Below are positions 22,894-30,394 of a stretch of DNA of 43,155 nt, piece by piece. The notes under the pieces were generated by a model. That model was not told the origin of the DNA. It searched no databases and was given only the letters and a program-made list of their open reading frames with translations. Within the stretch, counting starts at the first letter, position 1, and each line of letters opens with the position of its first letter. The stretch covers positions 1 to 43,155 of the forward strand of contig CAIZGQ010000401.1 of assembly GCA_903932565.1 (NCBI GenBank). Reading direction: 5' to 3'. The position numbers and the translations under genes were made by a program. The stretch is from an uncultured Hyphomicrobiales bacterium (GTDB lineage: Bacteria > Pseudomonadota > Alphaproteobacteria > Rhizobiales > Beijerinckiaceae).

Positions 22894-23986
22894 GGAAAAA
22901 CTGCCCGACAACGTCTCATCGTTTGTCGATCGGCACGGCAAGCGCCGCTATCGCTGGCGCAAGGGGGCGCGCAGCGCTTACCTGACCGCGCACCCCAATA
23001 CGAAAGAGGGCGCGGCAGAACTGGCCGCGATCATCGCCGGCATCGCCGCGCCAAAGCAGGATACCCATCCGCACGGCACTGTGGCCTGGGCCGCCACGCG
23101 CTATTACACGTCGACCACCTTCACCGGCACGAAGGCCCCACAGACGCTGCACAATGCGCGTCAGATCCTTGAAAAGTTTGTGGGTGAATTCGGCAAAGAC
23201 AAAATCGAACACTGGCGGTTCGACCATATCGAGGCGATACTGGCAAAGGCCGCGATCAAGACCAAAAACGACAAGGGCCGCACGATCGGCGGCCCCAGTG
23301 CAGCGATGAACCTGCGCGGAGAGCTGCTGCCGTTTTTCGACTATGGGTTCAAACTGCTGGGAATCACCAAACAAAACCCGGTGGCGCAGGCCGCATCGAT
23401 CTCGGTGCCAAAGGGTGGCTTCCACACCTGGACTGAACTGGAAATCGCGCAGTACCGCAACCACTGGGCACTGGGCACCAAGGCGCGCCTGGCGCTGGAG
23501 ATCTTTCTATGGACGGCACAGCGCCGGGGTGATGCCGCTGCCTTCGGTCGCAAGCACCTGATCGACGGCCATATCGAGGTCACGCCCGCCAAGACCAAAA
23601 ACAGCAGCGGCACAAAGCTGAACCTGACTGCCGCGCCCCAGCTGCTTGAAGCGATCGCCGCGATGGCTGTCACCGGCACCGAGACCTTCCTGGTCAACGA
23701 TTACGGCAAACCGTTCACGGTGGCAGGCCTTGGCATGCGCATGCGCGAATGGTGTGATGCCGCAGGCCTGCCCCACTGCAGCGCCCACGGCCTACGTAAA
23801 GCCGCCGCCCGCCGCGCCGCCGAAGCTGGAGCCAGCAACCAGGAACTAAAAGCGGTTGGCGGATGGACCACCGACCGCCAAGTCGCCGTCTACACCGCCG
23901 CCGTCGAACAAAAACGCATGGCCGAACAAGCCATGGCCCCCGTGATCGCGTTCGATAGGAAGGCGCAAGATGACAAGTCTTCCTAA
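22880..23986 (+). CDS. int: Tyrosine integrase
   Basis: 368 aa site-specific recombinase. The N-terminal arm-binding domain is at about 8-60 (DRHGKRRYRWRKGA), the core-binding domain at about 65-175 and the catalytic domain at 180-350. Arg215 lies in WTAQRRGDA, a catalytic Lys is near 238/240 (AKTKN), His303-x-x-Arg306 in HGLRKAAARRAAEAG, Trp329 in GGW replaces the second His, and Tyr338 in VAVYTAA is the nucleophile. It inserts and, with help, excises the phage genome at attP, which probably lies just downstream. It overlaps the genes on both sides. Confidence 0.92.
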   Translation: MAPRKEKLPDNVSSFVDRHGKRRYRWRKGARSAYLTAHPNTKEGAAELAAIIAGIAAPKQDTHPHGTVAWAATRYYTSTTFTGTKAPQTLHNARQILEKFVGEFGKDKIEHWRFDHIEAILAKAAIKTKNDKGRTIGGPSAAMNLRGELLPFFDYGFKLLGITKQNPVAQAASISVPKGGFHTWTELEIAQYRNHWALGTKARLALEIFLWTAQRRGDAAAFGRKHLIDGHIEVTPAKTKNSSGTKLNLTAAPQLLEAIAAMAVTGTETFLVNDYGKPFTVAGLGMRMREWCDAAGLPHCSAHGLRKAAARRAAEAGASNQELKAVGGWTTDRQVAVYTAAVEQKRMAEQAMAPVIAFDRKAQDDKSS

Positions 23987-24464
23987 GCACGTATCGGCGT
24001 TCAAAGATCGCCACGGTAAAGTCAGGTACCGTTTTCGCAAAAACGGCCGAAGCCGTTACATTGATGCCGATCCAGGCACGGCCGAGTTTCACACGCAAAT
24101 CGCTGAATGCATGATCGGTGTGATGCCGCCAAAGCAATCGAAGGCCATCAATTACCCCGAGGGAACTTTTTTTTATTTCGTCAGCAACGGCGAAAATGCG
24201 GTCAAGATCGGATGGTCAGGCAACCTGCGCGCGCGAATGGCCGACCTTGCCGTCGGATCAATTCGCACCCTTCGCTTGCTTGCGATAGTATCAGGCGGCC
24301 CAGTAATGGAACGACACTTTCACAAGACCTTCGCCAAGCAGCGAATCCGCGGCGAGTGGTTTGAGCGCAGTCCCGAATTGGATGCTCTAATCGACGAATT
24401 GGCTACCCATTCAAAACTGGATCAAAAGGTTAGCCAAGACACGCTTGCTAACCCTATGAAATAG
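23970..24464 (+). CDS. Integrase arm-binding-like domain fused to a GIY-YIG (T5orf172-type) domain
   Basis: 164 aa. Residues 4-56 are a copy of the integrase's own N-terminal domain: 27 of 53 positions match residues 8-60 of the integrase, including VS-F-DRHGK-RYR-RK and the closing PKQ. Residues about 66-145 are a GIY-YIG/T5orf172 domain: FYFVSNGENAVKIGWSGN, Arg87 or Arg89 in LRARMADL, Glu114 in VMERHFHKTF and GEWF at 128-131. The catalytic residues look intact. The gene overlaps int by 17 bases, and its 3' end contains candidate attP arm sites. It could compete with or assist integrase at attP, or cut DNA there. Confidence 0.75.
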   Translation: MTSLPKHVSAFKDRHGKVRYRFRKNGRSRYIDADPGTAEFHTQIAECMIGVMPPKQSKAINYPEGTFFYFVSNGENAVKIGWSGNLRARMADLAVGSIRTLRLLAIVSGGPVMERHFHKTFAKQRIRGEWFERSPELDALIDELATHSKLDQKVSQDTLANPMK

Positions 24465-24593
24465 AATAATTTTTTGAGGCGCTGGCAGGAGTGGAGGTCA
24501 TGTATGAACCGTTTTAATTCAGCTTCATGGCTTGGCTAACCCCATAAATCCAACCAACGCAATCCTGTGGCATCCCGAACCACTTGGCTAACC
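24397..24593. other. attP: Candidate attP region with repeated arm-type sites
   Basis: The 11-mer CTTGGCTAACC occurs at 24531-24541 and 24583-24593. Its exact complement GGTTAGCCAAG is at 24428-24438, a near copy GCTTGCTAACC at 24443-24453 and a weaker ATTGGCTACCC near 24397. Five related sites in about 200 bp after int is the layout of integrase arm sites. The core would lie between them, most likely within 24454-24530. That stretch is AT-rich around 24462-24476 and has no gene. I could not recognise a tRNA or tmRNA end as the core. Confidence 0.55.
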
Positions 24594-24653
24594 TCTTGGA
24601 CGCCATTTCGGGCCTTGGGTTGACCGCCGTGCCGGTCGTGGCATCAAGCGAAG

Positions 24654-24836
24654 ATGACCGACGCCGCCGATCTCCACGACCGTCTTGAAGCACTCTATCA
24701 TCGCCTGCGCGAATTTCCTGAAGGCAGCCGGTGCGAGCATGGCGCGCACCTGAAGAACGACGCCTATGTGGCGTTTCTGGATCTGCGGAAGTTGATCGAG
24801 AAAGAGGTATTGCCAGCGCTGGCAAATACAAAATGA
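24654..24836 (+). CDS. Small hypothetical protein
   Basis: 60 aa: MTDAADLHDRLEALYHRLRE, then AYVAFLDLRKLIEKEVLPAL. Amphipathic helices with good codon use; the antisense frame across it looks worse. The ribosome site is weak (GCGAAG). A 16-bp perfect palindrome TTGCCAGCGCTGGCAA at 24810-24825 overlaps its last codons and might help end transcription between the converging units. Function unknown. Confidence 0.5.
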   Translation: MTDAADLHDRLEALYHRLREFPEGSRCEHGAHLKNDAYVAFLDLRKLIEKEVLPALANTK

Positions 24837-24863
24837 TTTGTTAGATCACTTGTGCCTGAAGTT

Positions 24864-25412
24864 TTAAGGCGCCAAAGACGGTGTCGATTCAGGTGATGGC
24901 ACGGCAACTGGTGAGGCGGCCCTTGCTGCTTGCTCCGCGCCCTTTGATGTCCCTGCAGCCATACCCGCTTGGAATGCGCTCGCGGTAAAACTCATGCCCG
25001 CTAGCCCTACACCAGCAGCTGAATAAGCCAGTGCTCCTAAGGCAATCGTCGATGTAATAATGGCAACCATAATCTGCCATTTCATCGAATGATTATATGC
25101 ATCAGCGGCAACAATCTTTTCGTTTACGGCTGTTATTTGAGAGTTAATCCCTTCAATCTTGCCAATAAGTTTTTCAAATTTAGTGTCAGTGCGCGCTTCA
25201 GATGCAGCGATCTCTGCTTTCAAAAGTCGGTCATCGACAAAAGTCGTCGGGGCAGATGCGCCACTCGCCGCCTGAGGTTTTGTCGATTGAGTCATTTCGC
25301 CCACCTTTATCCCAGAAGAAGGTAAAGCATTCGTCATCACGTAAGCATATGCAGCCATCGATGGGGCCATCGCGACCCATGAAAAACTTATCGAGTCAGG
25401 TCTATTAGCCAT
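24864..25412 (-). CDS. Coiled-coil membrane protein of an AT-rich cassette (possible moron)
   Basis: 182 aa from the ATG at 25412, which overlaps the partner gene's stop by 8 bases. An ATG at 25295 with AAAGGTGGG upstream is a good alternative (143 aa). A helical region at about 60-110 (TKFEKLIGKIEGINSQITAV) is followed by a long hydrophobic segment at about 112-140 (WQIMVAIITSTIALGALAYS) and an Ala/Pro-rich tail. Base composition is clearly richer in A/T than the flanking genes, suggesting separate origin. It is last in the lytic unit. Exclusion or defence function is possible but unproven. Confidence 0.6.
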   Translation of the reverse strand: MANRPDSISFSWVAMAPSMAAYAYVMTNALPSSGIKVGEMTQSTKPQAASGASAPTTFVDDRLLKAEIAASEARTDTKFEKLIGKIEGINSQITAVNEKIVAADAYNHSMKWQIMVAIITSTIALGALAYSAAGVGLAGMSFTASAFQAGMAAGTSKGAEQAARAASPVAVPSPESTPSLAP

Positions 25413-25731
25413 TGGCGACTTGGCTCGCGATCAAAGCATCCAAGGCGTCAAGGCTCTGCTTCAGATTATCGCAAAATTCTCGGACACTTCTCGTGGGCAC
25501 AACTATGCTTGCAACATTTTTTATGGAGAGATGAAATTTTTCATCCGCCATTGGCAAATAGGTCTGCTCCCGAAAAACAAATAGTGTGAAATCCGGATTT
25601 GGAAAAGCCTGAATGCCAGTTGCCCATTCTCGATTGGTATCGAGACCAAGGGTGAAATCAGGACCCATTTCGTTAAGCTTTGCAACGAGGTCCGGTATGC
25701 CTGCCGGCAAGGAATTTTGATTCTCAGCCAT
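25405..25731 (-). CDS. Hypothetical protein of the AT-rich cassette
   Basis: 108 aa from the ATG at 25731 (MAENQNSLPAGIPDLVAKLN); a GTG at 25785 would add 18 residues. Alternating strands and helices (DFTLFVFREQTYL, then NVASIVVPTRSVREFCDNL). It is coupled to the membrane protein gene by an 8-base overlap, so the pair likely acts together. AT-richer than the phage backbone. I do not recognise the family. Confidence 0.55.
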   Translation of the reverse strand: MAENQNSLPAGIPDLVAKLNEMGPDFTLGLDTNREWATGIQAFPNPDFTLFVFREQTYLPMADEKFHLSIKNVASIVVPTRSVREFCDNLKQSLDALDALIASQVANG

Positions 25732-25827
25732 GCATGATCTATCGAGAGTTATCCCCAACCTGTCAACGAGCGGGATTAATCTCACATGCAGGCCTCAAGT
25801 CCGCAATGGGAATCGACTTTTCTGTGG

Positions 25828-26412
25828 TCAAGGTTGCGGCCCATCATCCGGCACAGCGATTCCGTCAGCTATCCAGCCTTGTGCATCGGCACGCATTTGA
25901 GCTGCGCGGGCTGCTGCGGCGACGATGAGGTCGTCCTCGGCTTTGGGGCGGGCCACCATTCCGGCAACAACAGCGGGTCCGTGAACGCCTTCGACAGCCG
26001 GATCGGCGCTAGGCACACTGGCAGGGCTGACCGGACAGGTCGCTGGTCGCACGATGCTGCGGTGAGTATCAGCAGCAGCGGAAACAGCAGCGAAATAAGC
26101 CGGGGCTTCGTCATCGGATTGACTCGCGATTGCGGCGCTCTTGATCGCCGGCAGTTGATTGATGTGGATCTGGTTGTCGGTTGCGACTTTCTGCGTGGCC
26201 TTGATCTGGGCAATCGTCCGATTTGCCGCATCACGCTCGTCGGCTAGCCGGTCGTTACGCCAGACCAGCACGCCGCACACCGCGGTGATCGCCAGCACCA
26301 GCGCCTGCCACGGGTTGCGGGTGACAAAAGCTGTCGCCCCGGTAAGCGCGATACCGAACAACGAGCACAGCCGGGACCATAATAGCCCGACCAGACCGAG
26401 CAACATGCTCAC
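25828..26412 (-). CDS. Inner-membrane spanin (Rz-like)
   Basis: 194 aa from a GTG overlapping the upstream stop (GTGA). The N-terminus is hydrophobic, with a clear span at about 35-51 (QALVLAITAVCGVLVW). A charged helical periplasmic part follows (RLADERDAANRTIAQIKATQ), then a Pro/Ala-rich linker and more helix. This is the i-spanin layout; an o-spanin is embedded in another frame. It would bridge to the outer membrane and fuse the membranes at the end of lysis. Confidence 0.75.
   Translation of the reverse strand: MSMLLGLVGLLWSRLCSLFGIALTGATAFVTRNPWQALVLAITAVCGVLVWRNDRLADERDAANRTIAQIKATQKVATDNQIHINQLPAIKSAAIASQSDDEAPAYFAAVSAAADTHRSIVRPATCPVSPASVPSADPAVEGVHGPAVVAGMVARPKAEDDLIVAAAARAAQMRADAQGWIADGIAVPDDGPQP
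25869..26114 (-). CDS. Outer-membrane spanin lipoprotein (Rz1-like), embedded in the Rz gene
   Basis: 81 aa in a different frame, wholly inside the Rz-like gene. It begins MTKPRLISLLFPLLLILTAA and has a lipobox with Cys22 (TAASC), then a mature part rich in Pro (LLLPEWWPAPKPR). Signal peptide, lipobox and Pro content are the Rz1 hallmarks, and embedded Rz1 genes are well known in phages. The start is the ATG at 26114. Confidence 0.75.
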   Translation of the reverse strand: MTKPRLISLLFPLLLILTAASCDQRPVRSALPVCLAPIRLSKAFTDPLLLPEWWPAPKPRTTSSSPQQPAQLKCVPMHKAG

Positions 26413-26606
26413 AGCCAGTGACCGGTCAGCACCCCGCCGAAGAATACCACCACACCCAGGATGATGTGCCCAGTCGGACCGTTCATCTCGGCACGCAGCT
26501 TGGCGACTTCAGCCAGCAGGCCGGATTCCAGCGCCGACAGTTCGCTGGTCATTTCCGCGCGAATTTTTGCAGCTTCTACGCTAGAAGCTTGTTCAAGCTC
26601 AGACAT
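26409..26606 (-). CDS. Small coiled-coil protein with C-terminal membrane segment
   Basis: 65 aa from the second ATG of an ATGATG, preceded by AAGGGAAGG. A charged helix (SELEQASSVEAAKIRAEMTS) is followed by one membrane span at the end, HIILGVVVFFGGVLTGHWL. It is coupled to the Rz-like gene (GTGA). The pattern is like XhlA-type holin partners, so a lysis role is likely. Confidence 0.6.
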   Translation of the reverse strand: MSELEQASSVEAAKIRAEMTSELSALESGLLAEVAKLRAEMNGPTGHIILGVVVFFGGVLTGHWL

Positions 26607-26628
26607 CATGCCTTCCCTTCGTGTTGCA

Positions 26629-27060
26629 TCAGGCGTAGAAAATCGCGCCGCTGACATCGTTGAGCGCGAGCCCGGTTACGGTGCTGTCAGTCAGGCCCTT
26701 AGCGCTGGTTACCGCCCATTTGATTGCGTTGAAAAAGCCGACGCCACCGTCAGGCGATAGCTGGGCAACGCCGCCAGCAGGGATATCGATTTCAAACAGC
26801 GCAGGCGTTGTGCCCATCGTTACAGCGCCGGCGGTGTCGAAAAACTTGACCGAGCGCAGCGACGCGGCAGAATTCTGCAGTACCCAGCCATACATGCGGC
26901 CGGCCGATGTCTTGACCGTGGCCGCGGCCGGGGTGACGGGCGACTGCACGGCTGCGGCCGTATCGTTGCCGACGTCGAACGTTGCAAGCGCATGCTGGCC
27001 GCTGCCGATATCCTTGAACATCAGGCGCACGCCTGCGACGATGGTGGTCTGGTCTGACAT
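26629..27060 (-). CDS. Beta-rich hypothetical structural protein
   Basis: 143 aa: MSDQTTIVAGVRLMFKDIGS, then GWVLQNSAASLRSVKFFDTA, GGVAQLSPDGGVGFFNAIKW. Ala/Gly/Thr-rich strands typical of small virion or fibre-tip proteins. AAGGAA lies 5 nt before the ATG. It sits between the PLD-family gene and the lysis genes. Probably a tail accessory; exact role unknown. Confidence 0.6.
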   Translation of the reverse strand: MSDQTTIVAGVRLMFKDIGSGQHALATFDVGNDTAAAVQSPVTPAAATVKTSAGRMYGWVLQNSAASLRSVKFFDTAGAVTMGTTPALFEIDIPAGGVAQLSPDGGVGFFNAIKWAVTSAKGLTDSTVTGLALNDVSGAIFYA

Positions 27061-27070
27061 GATAGTTCCT

Positions 27071-27688
27071 TCAGGTGGTGGTTACTTTGACCGACTGGGC
27101 GGCTGCGATGTCGTGCTCGGCCATCAGCCGTTGCCGAAACCGATTGATCGACCACGGATCGGTGAAGAAGCTATTTGTGTTGTTCTGCGCTTTGTACCCC
27201 GGACCGCCAGGCTGTCCCTTGAGCGTGAACGTGCCTTCGCCACTGATCGACCAATTCGTCGATCCATGGAATGCGATCACGCCATCAAGCACAGCACCTT
27301 TGGTGTGGCTGATCTGGTGTTGCGCGCTCTGACCAATTGCGAAGTGTGTGTTGAAGTCTGCCAGATTCCGCGCGCGGTCCGCATCGAGCAGCTTCTTTTC
27401 ATGCACTCCGCCAGCCTGGCTCTTGTCGAGCGTGATCCGAACGAGGATGTTTGGATCTTCGACCTTCGACCAGATCAAGTCGTTCAGCTCGTCATCGTCA
27501 TAGCCGAACATATTCAGGTGCAGCTCGTGGGTCACGCCCGAGAGCATGAACTTGAGCGCGCCGTGAACGTCATCGAGCCCGACAATCAGCATCAGATGAT
27601 CAGCTTGCCCCGAAGGCAAAGCGCCGCCCCGAACAAACGGCGCCAGATCCGACAGCGTCATGCCTGTAAGCGTCTGAGCATCAGACAT
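27071..27688 (-). CDS. Phospholipase D-family (HKD) protein
   Basis: 205 aa with one complete HKD motif: His128-x-Lys130-x4-Asp135-x6-Gly142-Ser143-x-Asn145 (ISHTKGAVLDG, then HGSTNWS). The N-terminal half includes THELHLNMFGYDDDELNDLI. Single-motif members such as bacterial Nuc act as dimers and cut DNA or phosphodiesters. No signal peptide is seen, so a cytoplasmic or virion location is likely. The gene overlaps the holin-like gene by 8 bases. Nuclease, phospholipase and structural reuse are all open. Confidence 0.7.
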   Translation of the reverse strand: MSDAQTLTGMTLSDLAPFVRGGALPSGQADHLMLIVGLDDVHGALKFMLSGVTHELHLNMFGYDDDELNDLIWSKVEDPNILVRITLDKSQAGGVHEKKLLDADRARNLADFNTHFAIGQSAQHQISHTKGAVLDGVIAFHGSTNWSISGEGTFTLKGQPGGPGYKAQNNTNSFFTDPWSINRFRQRLMAEHDIAAAQSVKVTTT

Positions 27689-27851
27689 CGGCAGTGCCCC
27701 CCGTTGGTACGAATGCCATCACGACACCGATGCCGATCAAAATGTAAGAGTACGGAGCAGTCACAGCAGCAGCGGCAACAACAGCCGCGGAAATGCCTGC
27801 CCATGTGCTGCGCTCGGCCAGCCGCGCTTTGACGTAAGAAATGAATTTCAT
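27681..27851 (-). CDS. Holin-like small membrane protein
   Basis: 56 aa from the ATG at 27851, with GGAGGG upstream. Two hydrophobic stretches (WAGISAAVVAAAAVTA and SYILIGIGVVMAFVP) with a short turn, after a basic N-terminus MKFISYVKARLAERSTW. Size and topology fit a two-span holin that would release the endolysin, but several other small membrane proteins in this region compete for that role. Confidence 0.6.
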   Translation of the reverse strand: MKFISYVKARLAERSTWAGISAAVVAAAAVTAPYSYILIGIGVVMAFVPTGGTADV

Positions 27852-27895
27852 GTCGGTTGTCCCTCCGTTTGATGGAAACAGGACGCACGAAAGCA

Positions 27896-27911
27896 CCCGC
27901 AAAAACGCGGG
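27896..27911 (-). terminator. Stem-loop between fibre and holin-like genes
   Basis: On the minus strand CCCGC-GTTTTT-GCGGG forms a 5-bp GC stem. It is followed by TGCTTT and not a real T-run, so at best it is a weak terminator or an RNA-processing hairpin. Confidence 0.3.
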
Positions 27912-27945
27912 CTGGCAGATCGTGACGTTGATTTAGGTCGTAGGC

Positions 27946-28788
27946 TTAGACGACTGAAATGGTGATGTTTTCGGCCAGCACTTCGCCGGTGCTTGTGTTG
28001 ACGCCGACCTGAATGATCGAACGCGCGCCGGATGTTCCGCCCGATACTGTCACGGTGGCGACGGTGCCGGAGAGGTTGTCGTATGTGACCGCGCACGACC
28101 CGCTAATGACGCTGGCAAACCCGCTCGTGATCGTTTCGCCGGTCAAAAGCTGCGGGCTAAAGTCGACGCCGATGTTCCAGACTTCGACGGCGAGTTTGCT
28201 GGGGGCGAAGATCATCCGATGCTGCGCTTGAAAATAACACGGTCCATTGGTCACGGGCGGAACAGCATAACCAAAAGTGCCAGTCAGCGACGACGTTGCT
28301 CCAAGCGTGGCGGCGAGCGAAACCATACTTACGCTCCCCATCGCACCAGTAAGTGATGAAGATGCGGTCAGATTGGCACCGATCGGCTGCACGCTCGCCA
28401 GCACGCCGGTCAGAGTGGATGTGCCTGTCAAATTGGCGCCGACTGGCTGTATGCTCATCAACACGCCGGTCAGTGACGAAGATGCCGCCAGATTTGCGGA
28501 CAACATAGCTGATCCGCCTAGCGCTCCATAAAGCGCGGATCCGGCTGCAAGTGTGGCTGACAATGGGCTTACGGTCGCGAGCGTGGCCGATAGTGAACTG
28601 GCTGGCGCAATAGAGGCAGATAGCGCATTAACTGTTGCGAGCGTGGCGCTTGCTGACGAACCAGCCTGCAACGATGCAGATACCGTCGTCACTGGCACCA
28701 AGGCGGCAGTTAGCAACGAACTGGCGGCGATCGTCGCAGCGAGATTTGTCACTGTGGACGATAGGTTATTTGAGAATGCAAGCAGCAT
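27946..28788 (-). CDS. Repeat-rich tail-fibre-like protein
   Basis: 280 aa. Residues about 15-165 are a run of short hydrophobic/Ser/Ala/Leu repeats of about 18 residues, with units such as ASSSLTGVLMSIQPVGANL and TSTLTGVLASVQPIGANL, suggesting a stacked or coiled solenoid. The C-terminal ~105 residues are a compact beta domain (CYFQAQHRMIFAPSKLAVEV, then SGGTSGARSIIQVGVN). GGAGCGA precedes the ATG. Probably a fibre or side-structure protein. The repeats also exist at DNA level and could recombine. Confidence 0.65.
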   Translation of the reverse strand: MLLAFSNNLSSTVTNLAATIAASSLLTAALVPVTTVSASLQAGSSASATLATVNALSASIAPASSLSATLATVSPLSATLAAGSALYGALGGSAMLSANLAASSSLTGVLMSIQPVGANLTGTSTLTGVLASVQPIGANLTASSSLTGAMGSVSMVSLAATLGATSSLTGTFGYAVPPVTNGPCYFQAQHRMIFAPSKLAVEVWNIGVDFSPQLLTGETITSGFASVISGSCAVTYDNLSGTVATVTVSGGTSGARSIIQVGVNTSTGEVLAENITISVV

Positions 28789-28885
28789 CGGCTCGCTCCA
28801 TTATGTTTCTGGCCGAAAATACGCCAAGGCGTCAGCGATGCTGATTAACGAGCGCGGTCTATTAGATGACCGCGCTCATCGGGCG

Positions 28886-30382
28886 TTACGGCGAATTAAG
28901 GACTGCGGTTGCGCCAGCGGTTGCAACAGGAGTGAGGGCCGTGTGCCCAGCCTCATTCGCGTGGGTGCCGTCGGCGGTGTAACTGGAATTTGCCTGCTGC
29001 TGACCAGAAACGATTGACCCACCAGATATCCATGGCACGTCGGTGTTAATGAACGTATATCCCATGCTGGCTGCTTGAGATGCGTAGTAGCTATTCCATG
29101 CGATACGGAAGCTGTCAGTTGCGCCCCACGTATCCGGCGCACTATTATTTACCGCCAAGTGCGGCTCAATGATAACTTTCGATTTATACTTTTGCGCCAA
29201 GCTCATCGCGTATCCAAGGTTAGAATACGCTGTTGACACGTTATCCTGCGTTAGCGTTGCGTACGCAGTATCGTTCGGCCCCATTGGTTTTGCCCAAACA
29301 ATTTCGGGCTGGAGGTAATCCATGATGGGAGTAGCGCTCAACATATATTGCGCCGCCGCACCGCTTGGCCATGTCAGAGGGCACCAGCTAATCGTTTTGC
29401 CTGTAGCCGCCGCAGCGGCCATCGCGCCTCGAAATGCGTAGGTATTAGCGTACTCACCCGTAGCGTTGTATTCACCGATGCTGTCTTGCAGATACACGAT
29501 AGTGTGAATGTCGGTGAGCGTGTGAAATTGAACAATGATCAACGGACCGTTTAAGCCAACACTTGGCGTATTCGATCCTTGAAAGTTTATGGTTTTATCA
29601 ACGCCCGTGTCGTTTTGCCCAAGCACGCGCCACATAAGGCCAGCGTTAAACGGGCGGCCACTGTCGATTGCGCTGTCAATTGCCCAGTTGCCCATTGAAC
29701 CAGCAACCAGAGTGACGCCGGGCGAACTTGATGTCGCTCCGCTTATTGGCGTGTATCCAGACGGCGGAAACTGCAACCGGATGTCAACCAACGGCAGTGT
29801 GCCGCCGTCAGTGCGTGCAACGGGAGCACATGGCGACCAGTCAGATACGGTCCAACTGGGGACAGCCGTAGGTGAAGTCACTATGGCCGGAGGAAGGTCG
29901 ACCTCGATTTTGTAACCGAACGTCATTCGGTTAAATGTGTAAGCGCCGGCTGATCCACCGATGTTGAGGAATCCCCCCTTTGTCGATGGCGCAACTGTTT
30001 GGTTGCCGGGATTCGAACCGATAGCGGCTGTAACATTCCCCCCTGATCCCGGCAAACCGGCCTGCCAACCGCCACTTCCAGTGGCCAATGAAAAGGCTGC
30101 ACGTACGCCGGTCACAGCAGATGATGCTGCATTTGCGACAAGAATACGCACCGCATCAAATTGAGCGGGCGCTGCAACTCGAATGTTATAGGTGACGCCC
30201 GTAGTCGCGCAACTTACGTTGCTAGGCGTCAATGCTGCGCTTGTGAGAGCTACAACACTTGGCTTGCCTGAAATAGCCCGGCTTGCAATCCGGTTGTTTG
30301 CACGGCGAGTGCCGCTTTGCGCAGTTCCGGCAATTGTTTTTGCGCTTATCGCCAGCGCGCGGGCGGCGTTATCTACTGACAT
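28886..30382 (-). CDS. Tail-associated SGNH/GDSL-type hydrolase
   Basis: 498 aa. The N-terminal ~280 residues are beta-rich and probably virion-anchoring. The C-terminal hydrolase has the nucleophile motif HTIVYLQDSIGEY (Asp300-Ser301) and the closing Asp471-x-x-His474 in TADGTHANEAGH, with KVIIEPHLAVNN between. Such enzymes deacetylate or cleave esters on capsule or O-antigen, so this is probably a receptor-modifying tail protein. It lies among other tail genes, 13 bases after its upstream neighbour. Confidence 0.75.
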   Translation of the reverse strand: MSVDNAARALAISAKTIAGTAQSGTRRANNRIASRAISGKPSVVALTSAALTPSNVSCATTGVTYNIRVAAPAQFDAVRILVANAASSAVTGVRAAFSLATGSGGWQAGLPGSGGNVTAAIGSNPGNQTVAPSTKGGFLNIGGSAGAYTFNRMTFGYKIEVDLPPAIVTSPTAVPSWTVSDWSPCAPVARTDGGTLPLVDIRLQFPPSGYTPISGATSSSPGVTLVAGSMGNWAIDSAIDSGRPFNAGLMWRVLGQNDTGVDKTINFQGSNTPSVGLNGPLIIVQFHTLTDIHTIVYLQDSIGEYNATGEYANTYAFRGAMAAAAATGKTISWCPLTWPSGAAAQYMLSATPIMDYLQPEIVWAKPMGPNDTAYATLTQDNVSTAYSNLGYAMSLAQKYKSKVIIEPHLAVNNSAPDTWGATDSFRIAWNSYYASQAASMGYTFINTDVPWISGGSIVSGQQQANSSYTADGTHANEAGHTALTPVATAGATAVLNSP

Positions 30383-30394
30383 ATCAATCGCCCT

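Noticed and set aside
24454-24600. tRNA or tmRNA 3'-end fragment as attP core
   Set aside because: Segments resembling a T-loop were tested by eye in both directions, but none gave a proper T-arm stem followed by an acceptor end.
27946-28788. DNA repeats of the fibre gene as a CRISPR-like array
   Set aside because: Repeats are imperfect, in frame and have no unique spacers; they are protein repeats.
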